From contig CANLHV010000004.1 of the NCBI GenBank assembly GCA_947490975.1, positions 1 through 29,917 on the forward strand: a stretch of DNA of 29,917 bases. The letters run 5' to 3'. This DNA is from Acidimicrobiaceae bacterium (lineage in GTDB: Bacteria > Actinomycetota > Acidimicrobiia > Acidimicrobiales > Ilumatobacteraceae). Positions within the stretch are counted from its first letter, which is position 1, and every line of letters starts with the position of its first letter. The notes beneath the pieces were generated by a model. That model did not search any database. It was not told the origin of the DNA and saw only the letters and a program-made list of their open reading frames with translations. The position numbers and the translations under genes were made by a program. Below are positions 16,896 to 23,852 of this stretch, piece by piece.

Positions 16896-18134
16896 TTATC
16901 GCATGTACAAGGCTTCGTAGCGCTGCGCAATCGATTGAGGCGAAGCATGGCCTTCAACCCATTTTCGCCCGCTCGCCCCCATTTCTTCAAGAGATTTTCG
17001 ATCGCTGATCATGGCAGCTATCGCGGATACGAAAGCCGCTTGATTGTCGGGCTCAACGCACACTCCGGCGTTTGCCGCTGCCAAAATACGAGGCACCTCG
17101 GTGTCTAAGTCGATCGCTGCACAAATTGGTCGCCCCGCAGCGAGTATCGAATAAGTCTTTGATGGCACACTCACCGAACCAAGACCACGACGCAACGGAA
17201 CAACATGCAAATCACCCGTCGCCAAAACTTCGCTCAATCTTGAAGCATCTTGATAGTCGCCGAATTTGACGTTGCTCAACGCATGCGCTTTTGCCTCAAG
17301 CGACTTTCTAGCGGCGCCCTCGCCATTGATGACAAAAATAACATTTGGCAAAACTCGAGCGGCTTCAATCATCAATTCGAGTGATTGCGAGAAACCTACA
17401 TTGCCGGCATACATCACGACCAAAGATTCGTCAACGCCAAGTTCGCGACGATAGTTCGTTAAGCGTGACATTGGCACGATTGCCTGTGTGTCTACAAAAT
17501 TCGGAATCACCCTGATGCGTTTGTGAAACTTTTGATCAAGTTTTCGCTGAACATTGTTTGCCAAATCATCTGACAACAACACGACTGAATCAGATCGTCG
17601 ATAACTGACACGCTCAAGCCAAGAAGCGGCAGCAATTACTCGTTGGTTTGAAATCGCGCCAGTTTCAACCGCCGCATCTGGAAAGACATCTTGAATGTTG
17701 AAAACAAGTTTGCCACCACGAAACAATTTCGTGTGCCAACCGATCAAACCCAAAGTCAAAGGAGGCGACATCGCCAACACACCATCTGCGCGTCGCCAAA
17801 AACCACCTGCGAACAACGCACGTAAACCAACGAAGTAGCTAAACAGAATAAAACCAACTGCCCGACGAACCAAATTGCTTTTGGTCTGACCCGCAAACGG
17901 TTGCACTCGACTAATTGAGCCCCAGGTGGTTTTTTCGATTCGCCAAAGTGCGCCGGCCCATCCAGTCTCGACTTGATGTTTGCGGTACCACGGCAACGAG
18001 GTGACAACATGCAGTTCGTGTCCGCGCGCTGCAAGTTCGTGCACTATTCGCGTCATCACCACACCAGTGGGCGCCATATCTGGCTCGAAGTGTGGGCAAA
18101 GCACAATCAGACGCAGTTTTTTTGACTTTGACAT
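16896..18134 (-). CDS. GT4 glycosyltransferase, WbuB-like
   Basis: A GT-B fold, family 4 retaining glycosyltransferase of 412 residues. The N-terminal PHFEPDMAPTGVVMTRIVHELAARGHE segment, the NIQDVFPDAAVE motif, the donor-domain start VVMYAGNVGFSQSLE, and VSVPSKTYSILAAGRPICAAID are characteristic of WbuB-type transferases, which act on amino-deoxy sugars in O-antigen synthesis. The sugar here is not determined. The ATG at 18134 shares its first base with the upstream TGA (TGATG); a TTG one codon earlier is less likely. It is the third of three overlapping GT4 genes in the operon. Confidence 0.92.
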   Translation of the reverse strand: MSKSKKLRLIVLCPHFEPDMAPTGVVMTRIVHELAARGHELHVVTSLPWYRKHQVETGWAGALWRIEKTTWGSISRVQPFAGQTKSNLVRRAVGFILFSYFVGLRALFAGGFWRRADGVLAMSPPLTLGLIGWHTKLFRGGKLVFNIQDVFPDAAVETGAISNQRVIAAASWLERVSYRRSDSVVLLSDDLANNVQRKLDQKFHKRIRVIPNFVDTQAIVPMSRLTNYRRELGVDESLVVMYAGNVGFSQSLELMIEAARVLPNVIFVINGEGAARKSLEAKAHALSNVKFGDYQDASRLSEVLATGDLHVVPLRRGLGSVSVPSKTYSILAAGRPICAAIDLDTEVPRILAAANAGVCVEPDNQAAFVSAIAAMISDRKSLEEMGASGRKWVEGHASPQSIAQRYEALYMR

Positions 18135-19243
18135 CAAATAGCCGCCCGATAAATTTGCGCCAAGTCGGTTCCTGAGTTAGAAACCGAAAAATGCGCAGCA
18201 CGAATTCTTCCGGCTGCCGTCAACGAGTCGCGTCGACTAGCCAACGTCTCTAGGGCGTTTGCCCACAACTTCAAATCGAGCGGCAAAACAATGCCTGCGT
18301 CACCAACAACTTCAGGTAGCGCAGCACAATCGCTTGAAATAACGGCAGTACCAAGTTGCATCGCTTCTATAACGGGTGCGCCAAAACCTTCATACAAACT
18401 TGGAAACACCATCGCAATGGCAAGTTTCAACAAGCCGTCTCGATCTTCGTCGACGACACGATCAAGACGTATTACACGCTCATCAAGATTAAGTCGGCGA
18501 ATTTCACGCATGAAATCAACCTCACCTCGACCTTTACCACCAGCGCAGACCAAAACAAGATTTTTGTCAACCCAATGTGTTTTCATCAATTGCAGCAAAA
18601 ACTTGTGATTTTTGTGCGGGTGTGTGACTGCTGGCAAAAATAGAACATCTTTGTTTTCAATGCGCAACCGCTGGCGCAAATCTTGCTCACTTGTAGCCGC
18701 CTTTCCGAGTTGCTCATCAATGCCGTGACGCACCACTTTTACTTTGGCTGGCGAAATAGCAAACTCGGTAATCAACTTTTGTCGCACATATTCACTCGGG
18801 GTGCTCACTATCGACGCTCTAGTTATCGAACGCGGTACAACTTTTCTCAAGTAACTAAGCCGAGCTCGGCTGAAATTTTCTGGAAACGAAAGATACTGCA
18901 CATCATGAATCGTCAAGACCGTGCGACGACCCGCGAAAAGCGGCATCGTGCCACCGCCATGATGCATCAAATCAAACTTTCGAGCTTTAACGGCCAACCA
19001 AGTCTGCTCGAGCAAAATTCGCAACACACGAATGCCGCGATGACTCGGCGCTTCAACAAATTTAAATGCTTGTGCAAGTTGCATGTGATTCTTTGCAAAC
19101 CCAGGTTGCACGAACAGCGTCACATCAAATTCATTGTTGTTGATCTCATGCAGGCCAGTCAGTTGCCTGAGCAGATATTCTTGTGAGCCGCCAACTTGGC
19201 CCGATCGAAGCCACAATAGGTTGACGCCAACTCGAAGCGTCAT
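18134..19243 (-). CDS. GT4 glycosyltransferase (mannosyl/rhamnosyl-type)
   Basis: A family 4 GT-B enzyme of 369 residues. It has the N-terminal NLLWLRSGQVGGSQEYLLRQL acceptor-side segment, the LTIHDVQYLSFPENF motif, FLPAVTHPHKNHKFLL opening the donor domain, and the EX7E-type SLYEGFGAPVIEAMQLG site. Such enzymes add mannose or related sugars to lipid-linked acceptors; the exact sugar is unknown. Its ATG overlaps the preceding stop (ATGA) and its TGA overlaps the next ATG, so the three GT4 genes are coupled. GDP-fucose transferases of bacteria usually fall in other families, so this one more likely uses a GDP- or NDP-hexose. Confidence 0.92.
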   Translation of the reverse strand: MTLRVGVNLLWLRSGQVGGSQEYLLRQLTGLHEINNNEFDVTLFVQPGFAKNHMQLAQAFKFVEAPSHRGIRVLRILLEQTWLAVKARKFDLMHHGGGTMPLFAGRRTVLTIHDVQYLSFPENFSRARLSYLRKVVPRSITRASIVSTPSEYVRQKLITEFAISPAKVKVVRHGIDEQLGKAATSEQDLRQRLRIENKDVLFLPAVTHPHKNHKFLLQLMKTHWVDKNLVLVCAGGKGRGEVDFMREIRRLNLDERVIRLDRVVDEDRDGLLKLAIAMVFPSLYEGFGAPVIEAMQLGTAVISSDCAALPEVVGDAGIVLPLDLKLWANALETLASRRDSLTAAGRIRAAHFSVSNSGTDLAQIYRAAI

Positions 19244-20328
19244 CGAACTACCTGCTCATAAACATCTGCAGTTTTAGCTGCAGTAGCCTGCCAAGTCATC
19301 TCGTTCGCACGCGCAATGCCAAGTCGCTGCAATTCAGATTTATGGCTCAATGCCTGCAAGATGCCAGCAGCAATACTGGCGACATCTAGTGGGTCAACCA
19401 AGACTGCCGCATTGCCCGCAACCTCTTGAGTCGATGAACCTTTGCTAGTTACAACAGGTGTGCCATAGCTCATCGCTTCAAGAATTGGCAGACCAAAACC
19501 TTCCATCAATGACGGGTAGCAAAGCACTTCTGCCGATGCATAAATAGCCCCGAGGTCAACTGGTTGCACAAAACCGGCGAAGCGAACCCGAGACTTGACC
19601 TGACTCGACACTTTTGAACTCTCGGATACGTCTCCCCAACCGGTTGCACCAACTACGACAAGTTCGGGCACCGAATCGCCGAGACTTTCGAGCGCAGCAA
19701 TCAGTCGCGTCAAATTTTTTCGAGGTTCGAGCGTGCCCACAAACAGCAGAAAGCTATCGGGCAAGTTATATCGAGTCTTAATTTGATCGCGGGTTGTCAT
19801 CACGATTGGCGCATTTACTCCGAGTGGAACATGTCGTAAGCGATCTTGCGAAAAACCAAACTCACTACAATCTTCGAGCGTCGACTGCGAAGAACAAAGC
19901 AACATGTCGGCGCGCTTCAATAAAATTTTGAGGCTACGCCTGAATACCGAGTTGCCACGGCGACTAAAAAACTGTGGATACTTCAAAAACGCAAGGTCAT
20001 GAATCGTTGCAACCATTTTTGCATTCGTCGCAAACGGAATAATCGAAGTGCAGTGCAGCAAGTCGACTTGGCCAGTTGCACTTTCTACTTTTGGCCAGCC
20101 AAATCGCATTGAGGTCTCATACAGCGCTGGTCCGCTTAAGGCGAGTTGCTGCACATTTATCGGTGGCTGATAGGCGCTCTGTGGTTCTGCGCCGTGGCGA
20201 CCCGCGAATCCGACAAGTTCGATATCGCGCCGCAAGCCTGGTAGCACTCGTGCTACTTCGATCGCTGCGGTCGCAGTACCCCCTGGCACGCGATGCCAGC
20301 ACTGTTCCAAAGAATAGGCCACACGCAT
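19240..20328 (-). CDS. GT4 glycosyltransferase, first gene of the glycan operon
   Basis: A family 4 GT-B enzyme. From the ATG at 20328 it has 362 residues and begins MRVAYSLEQCWHRVPGGTA, the expected first strand and glycine loop; 21 upstream in-frame codons lack homology-like character. Motifs: TIHDLAFLKYPQFFSRRG, LLFVGTLEPRKNLTRLI and SLMEGFGLPILEAMSYGTPVVTS. It is the close relative of mannosyltransferases acting on early glycan acceptors; the sugar is unknown. Upstream lies a purine-rich GAGGGA directly against the ATG, too close for a normal ribosome site. It is divergent from fucose synthase with 111 bp between starts. Confidence 0.92.
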   Translation of the reverse strand: MRVAYSLEQCWHRVPGGTATAAIEVARVLPGLRRDIELVGFAGRHGAEPQSAYQPPINVQQLALSGPALYETSMRFGWPKVESATGQVDLLHCTSIIPFATNAKMVATIHDLAFLKYPQFFSRRGNSVFRRSLKILLKRADMLLCSSQSTLEDCSEFGFSQDRLRHVPLGVNAPIVMTTRDQIKTRYNLPDSFLLFVGTLEPRKNLTRLIAALESLGDSVPELVVVGATGWGDVSESSKVSSQVKSRVRFAGFVQPVDLGAIYASAEVLCYPSLMEGFGLPILEAMSYGTPVVTSKGSSTQEVAGNAAVLVDPLDVASIAAGILQALSHKSELQRLGIARANEMTWQATAAKTADVYEQVVR

Positions 20329-20421
20329 TCCCTCTATTCTGCCTATTTTGCACGCACTTGGTTGATAATTGACGTAAAGCCGTTGCAACACAAGACAACT
20401 ACAGCGCAGGGCTCTGGGTCG

Positions 20422-20427
20422 TACGAT
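20422..20427 (+). promoter_or_regulatory. Candidate -10 hexamer TACGAT for GDP-L-fucose synthase
   Basis: TACGAT ends 12 nt before the ATG at 20440, giving a leader of about 5 nt if used. No clear ribosome site is present. The spacing is looser than at the other candidates. Confidence 0.25.
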
Positions 20428-20439
20428 GTGATTAGCAGT

Positions 20440-21417
20440 ATGAGCGAAAAAACTTCGTCGCCAACATTTTGGAAGAACCGCACTGTATTAGTGACAGGCG
20501 GCAACGGATTTCTCGGACGCAATGTCGTCGCTGCTTTTTCGAGCGCAGGTGCAACAGTGATTTCGCCGACCCACAAGCAAGCCGATCTCACTTTGCCTGG
20601 TGTCGCCCTCGAACTTTTCAAAAAACACAAACCGAGCCACGTCGTGCATTTGGCTGCACGAGTCGGCGGCATTGGCTACAACCAAGTCGCCCCAGCGCCC
20701 CTATATCTCGACAATCTATTGATGGGCACGCACACGATCGAGGCTGCACGCATCGCAGGCGTTGAAAAAACAGTTCTGCTCGGCACGGTTTGCAGTTACC
20801 CGAAGTTCACCCCTGTGCCGTTTCGTGAAGAGTCGATTTGGGACGGCTACCCAGAAGAAACAAATGCCCCCTATGGCATCGCCAAAAAAGCATTGTTGGT
20901 TCACGCTCAAGTAAACGCCAAACAATACGGTCAAAAATTTGCATTCTTGATACCAACAAATTTGTTTGGCCCCGGCGACAAATTTCATCCCGAGGTTTCA
21001 CACGTGATACCCGCGCTGATCAAAAAGTGCGTCGAAGCCAAAGAACAAAAACTCGAAAAAATTGATGTCTGGGGCACCGGGTCTGCCAGTCGCGACTATT
21101 TATACGTCAAAGACGCGGCGCGCGCAATATTGCTCGCCAGCGAACTGCACGAATCGACAGAGCCACTTAACTTAGGCAACAATCGCGAAATTACGATTCG
21201 TGAAACTGCAGAAACTATCGCTCGCATCGTCGGCTTTGCGGGCGAACTCGTTTGGGACTCTTCGCGACCAGACGGTCAACCTCGTCGTCGAGTTGATGCG
21301 TCTCGTGCAGAGCGTGAACTGGGCTGGCACGCCTCAACCGATTTCGAAGAGGGTTTACATGAAACCGTGAAATGGTTTCTTGCGAATCGCCAAGAAGCAC
21401 TAACTCTGCCCGCTTAA
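20440..21417 (+). CDS. fcl: GDP-L-fucose synthase
   Basis: Epimerase-reductase that turns GDP-4-keto-6-deoxymannose into GDP-L-fucose with NADPH. 325 residues from the ATG at 20440. Seen: VTGGNGFLGRNVV near the N-terminus, HLAARVGGIGYN, GTVCSYPKF with the active-site S/C strand, NAPYGIAKK carrying Y145 and K149, PTNLFGPGDKFHPEVSHVIPALI with the conserved histidine, and GSASRDYLYV. All are typical of Fcl/WcaG. An in-frame extension back to 20293 would run antisense through the GT4 start and is not supported. It is followed after 4 bp by the rhomboid gene. Together with gmd (11445-12428) it completes GDP-fucose synthesis although the two are 8 kb apart. Confidence 0.95.
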   Translation: MSEKTSSPTFWKNRTVLVTGGNGFLGRNVVAAFSSAGATVISPTHKQADLTLPGVALELFKKHKPSHVVHLAARVGGIGYNQVAPAPLYLDNLLMGTHTIEAARIAGVEKTVLLGTVCSYPKFTPVPFREESIWDGYPEETNAPYGIAKKALLVHAQVNAKQYGQKFAFLIPTNLFGPGDKFHPEVSHVIPALIKKCVEAKEQKLEKIDVWGTGSASRDYLYVKDAARAILLASELHESTEPLNLGNNREITIRETAETIARIVGFAGELVWDSSRPDGQPRRRVDASRAERELGWHASTDFEEGLHETVKWFLANRQEALTLPA

Positions 21418-21421
21418 TCTC

Positions 21422-22168
21422 GTGAGTTTTCCTCCGCCGCAACTTCCACCACCGTTGCCTCGTGCGACGCAATCAGCCCCGCAAGCGCCAAAACCGCCAA
21501 AACGATCAACCCGACAGTCGAGACCAAACTTTCGCCGCTCAAGCAACAAGACAACAGTCACAAATGCAATCGTGTCAATCAACATTGGCCTTTATCTCTG
21601 GATGTCGCTTTCGGGCTTCGAACGAACCTCAATCAATTTTGTAATTTCGCGTCAGTTTTTAGAGCAAGGTGAATGGTGGCGACTGGTCAGTTGTGGCTTC
21701 GTGCACTTTGGCATTTTTCATATTGCGATGAATATGTTGCTCGCATTTCAACTCGGTCAGTTATTCGAGCAAAGAATCGGCTCGTTACGTTTTGGCTTGT
21801 TATACGTCACATCGCTATTGGGCGGATCAGTTGGCGCGCTGGTGATGAGCCCTGATGCGATCACCGGCGGCGCGTCTGGTGCCGTGTTTGGTCTGATGGC
21901 AGCGGCAGTCATTGGTCTTAGACATGACCGAATCAACCCGATGCGAACTGGCATCGGCACGACCTTTGTTCTAAACATTGTGATAACCCTCGTAATACCC
22001 GGCATTTCAGTTGGCGGACACTTCGGCGGTGCAATTACTGGTGCGATTTGCAGTTTGTTCTTGTTGAACCCGAGCAAAAGAATTCTCTCAAAGTTCTTCG
22101 AAATCGTCGGACCAATAGCTATCTCTCTCGGACTCATTTATCTGGCGGTCAATTTCGTAAACGCGTAA
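21422..22168 (+). CDS. Rhomboid family intramembrane serine protease
   Basis: A 248-residue protein: a proline- and arginine-rich cytoplasmic tail (1-43), then a six-helix rhomboid core. Catalytic elements are GGASGAVFG with S152 and SVGGHFGG with H200, plus the HxxxN motif H100-N104 (HIAMNM) of the oxyanion region, so it should be active. It cleaves transmembrane substrates, none of which is evident here. The GTG start lies 4 bp after the fcl stop; no ribosome site is visible, implying coupled translation. The poly-proline tail resembles that of other actinobacterial rhomboids. Confidence 0.92.
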   Translation: MSFPPPQLPPPLPRATQSAPQAPKPPKRSTRQSRPNFRRSSNKTTVTNAIVSINIGLYLWMSLSGFERTSINFVISRQFLEQGEWWRLVSCGFVHFGIFHIAMNMLLAFQLGQLFEQRIGSLRFGLLYVTSLLGGSVGALVMSPDAITGGASGAVFGLMAAAVIGLRHDRINPMRTGIGTTFVLNIVITLVIPGISVGGHFGGAITGAICSLFLLNPSKRILSKFFEIVGPIAISLGLIYLAVNFVNA

Positions 22169-22191
22169 CACCCAATAGTTACTCTGAGCAC

Positions 22192-22590
22192 ATGCTTCAG
22201 ACGATTACTCCGATATCAGATGTGCCGCGAGCGCAACTCGACCCAATCACAACACTGACCGACAAACTCAGCGTTTTTGCTCTCGCTCTTTCGCGACCTT
22301 TGTGTGCCGAAACGATTGCACTTTGTTGTGACAATCAACAGCGAGGTGTCGGCATTTTTGCGTTTAATTCAAAACTAAAACTCACCCAGATAATTGAGCG
22401 CATCATCGGCGCGGCAATCAATATCGACTCGGCTACAACAATTTGTCTGCTCAGTGCACGCCAAGGTGCGGGGCAAGATCTATCAGACACATCGCAGCTG
22501 TTTATGGCAAAGAACCGCTGTCAAGACGCTGGTCTCAGCCTCACCGATTGGTTTTTGGTAGCCAATGGCGGCATCTACGCCGTGCAATAA
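22192..22590 (+). CDS. RadC/JAB-like protein lacking the metal-binding motif
   Basis: A 132-residue protein not immediately obvious by motif. Its C-terminal half aligns by eye with the RadC JAB (MPN) domain: strand LCAETIALCCDNQQRGVGIF, helix ERIIGAAINIDSATTICLL, then a helix and LSLTDWFLVANGG matching the LLDHIIVGDGG strand of RadC with no gap over the last 21 residues. In RadC the middle carries HNHPSGD with the zinc ligands; here residues 87-94 read LSARQGAG and no ligand remains. It is therefore probably a non-catalytic binding domain. The ATG is 23 bp after the rhomboid stop; the gene ends 16 bp from the convergent fmdB. Family assignment is inference. Confidence 0.72.
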   Translation: MLQTITPISDVPRAQLDPITTLTDKLSVFALALSRPLCAETIALCCDNQQRGVGIFAFNSKLKLTQIIERIIGAAINIDSATTICLLSARQGAGQDLSDTSQLFMAKNRCQDAGLSLTDWFLVANGGIYAVQ

Positions 22591-22606
22591 AACTTTTTAA
22601 AAATAA

Positions 22607-22834
22607 TTAACTGTGGCAACCACAACCAGAACCACACCCGCCCATTTTTGGTGCAGGCATTGCCGGTGCAGTCGAAGCACTGCTGCCACCGCCGACTGAC
22701 GCAAAAACCGAAAGTAGGCGCACGGCGTTTTCGTGACCCTGCGGGCACTTGGCTGGCTCATTGGCAGCCGACATTGCGCGACGCTCTTCGAATACTTCAT
22801 CGCATGTTCGACAACGAAACTCATACATCGGCAT
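22607..22834 (-). CDS. FmdB-type zinc ribbon protein
   Basis: A 75-residue protein of the FmdB putative regulatory family (CxxC_CxxC_SSSS). It begins MPMYEFRCRTCDEVFEERR with the first CxxC, followed by AKCPQGHENAVRLLSVF, in which the second pair is C plus H rather than CxxC, a form common in actinobacteria. It ends in a glycine- and cysteine-rich tail (GCGSGCGCH). Function is unknown; a zinc-binding small regulator is the usual guess. The start at 22834 is supported by the family N-terminus and a TAGACT hexamer ending 7 nt upstream. Confidence 0.9.
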   Translation of the reverse strand: MPMYEFRCRTCDEVFEERRAMSAANEPAKCPQGHENAVRLLSVFASVGGGSSASTAPAMPAPKMGGCGSGCGCHS

Positions 22835-22841
22835 GCTTTGC

Positions 22842-22847
22842 AGTCTA
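22842..22847 (-). promoter_or_regulatory. Candidate -10 hexamer TAGACT for fmdB (leaderless)
   Basis: TAGACT on the minus strand is followed by 7 nt (GCAAAGC) and the fmdB ATG. No Shine-Dalgarno sequence lies between. Confidence 0.45.
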
Positions 22848-22894
22848 GATGTTGCGACTCGACCATCGCCAGAGCAATAAACGCATGAGGTTTA

Positions 22895-23215
22895 ATGATT
22901 AAATTAAGTGTGTTCTCAGCGCAATCTTCAACGATTCAGACTTCGCCAACTACAACTGTTGAACAACAGACCGAGCACGTCACTCAGACCGGCAAACCTC
23001 TTGTCGCCCACATCGTCAAAACCGACAAAGACGAGTCAGCAGCCGCCAAAGTTCTCGAGGCGCGCATCAACGGCACGCCATTAGAAGCTTTGTGTGGTCA
23101 TGTTTGGGTGCCATCACGAGACCCGAAGCAATTGCCAATGTGTCAAGCATGCAAAGAAATCTACGAAATGTATCGGGGTTTCAACGACGAACTCAACGAA
23201 CAGCCAGCCGAATAG
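22895..23215 (+). CDS. DUF3039 family protein
   Basis: A 106-residue actinobacterial DUF3039 protein. The diagnostic part is ALCGHVWVPSRDPKQLPMCQACKEIYE near residues 65-91, which holds three cysteines and a histidine that could bind zinc, preceded by a variable Thr/Gln-rich N-terminus. Function is unknown. Unlike most gene heads in this window it has a ribosome site, GAGG at 22887-22890, 4 nt before the ATG. It is divergent from fmdB with 60 bp between starts and is followed after 10 bp by the LysE-type exporter. Confidence 0.9.
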   Translation: MIKLSVFSAQSSTIQTSPTTTVEQQTEHVTQTGKPLVAHIVKTDKDESAAAKVLEARINGTPLEALCGHVWVPSRDPKQLPMCQACKEIYEMYRGFNDELNEQPAE

Positions 23216-23225
23216 CGCGCAACTC

Positions 23226-23852
23226 ATGCCCGAAGTCAGCGCTTTAGTTTCGTTTGCAATCGCATCATTTGCATTGCTCGTGATTCCGGGGCCTGCAGTT
23301 ATTTACATCATCAATCGAAGTGTCGCCAGTGGTCGATCAATTGGTCTTGCCTCGGTACTCGGTCTTGAACTTGGCACTTTTATGCATGTCTTGGCAGCAA
23401 CGGTTGGGCTTTCGGCAGTCTTGGCGACCTCACAGAGCGCCTTCAACGTCGTTAAATATCTTGGTGCGTCATATCTCGTGCTTGTTGGCCTGCGCACAAT
23501 TTTGCGCCAACCTCAAACGATGAGCACAACGACAGACGCGATGACCAAAGTTCAAGCATTTCGTCAAGGCTTTGTCATCAATACTCTCAACCCAAAAATT
23601 GCGTTGTTTTTTCTTTCGTTTCTGCCTCAATTTATTGATCCTGATAAGTCATCAAATGCGCTGCAGTCTTTGATGCTCGGCGGGGTGTTCGTGGTTTGTG
23701 GTTTTCTAACAGATGGCATTTATGCGTTGACCGCTAGTTCGTTGCGTGAAACTTTGGTCAAAGGCAAAGCATTGCCGTTTATTCAGCGATATTTGGCGGG
23801 CGTTGTGTTTATTCTGCTTGGTGTCATGGCTGCTTCAGCGAAAATCTCTTGA
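23226..23852 (+). CDS. LysE/RhtB family amino acid exporter
   Basis: A 208-residue, six-helix protein of the LysE/RhtB translocator family. The N-terminal IPGPAVIYIINRSVASGRSIGLASVLGLELGTFMHVLAA pattern with PGP, the YLGASYLVLVGLRTI helix and the FRQGFVINTLNPKIALFFLSFLPQFI segment are diagnostic. It exports amino acids such as homoserine, threonine, lysine or analogues; the specificity cannot be deduced. The ATG at 23226 follows the DUF3039 stop by 10 bp and the frame upstream is antisense-like or DUF3039-overlapping. Its last 18 bp overlap the end of the convergent dnaE2. Confidence 0.93.
   Translation: MPEVSALVSFAIASFALLVIPGPAVIYIINRSVASGRSIGLASVLGLELGTFMHVLAATVGLSAVLATSQSAFNVVKYLGASYLVLVGLRTILRQPQTMSTTTDAMTKVQAFRQGFVINTLNPKIALFFLSFLPQFIDPDKSSNALQSLMLGGVFVVCGFLTDGIYALTASSLRETLVKGKALPFIQRYLAGVVFILLGVMAASAKIS

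Noticed and set aside
20293..20439. N-terminal extension of GDP-L-fucose synthase
   Set aside because: It would run into the start of the divergent GT4 gene and lacks family similarity; the normal fold starts shortly after the ATG at 20440.
22586..22610. A/T-rich run between the RadC-like gene and fmdB as a terminator
   Set aside because: There is a T run and an A run but no stable GC-containing stem, so an intrinsic terminator is not supported.
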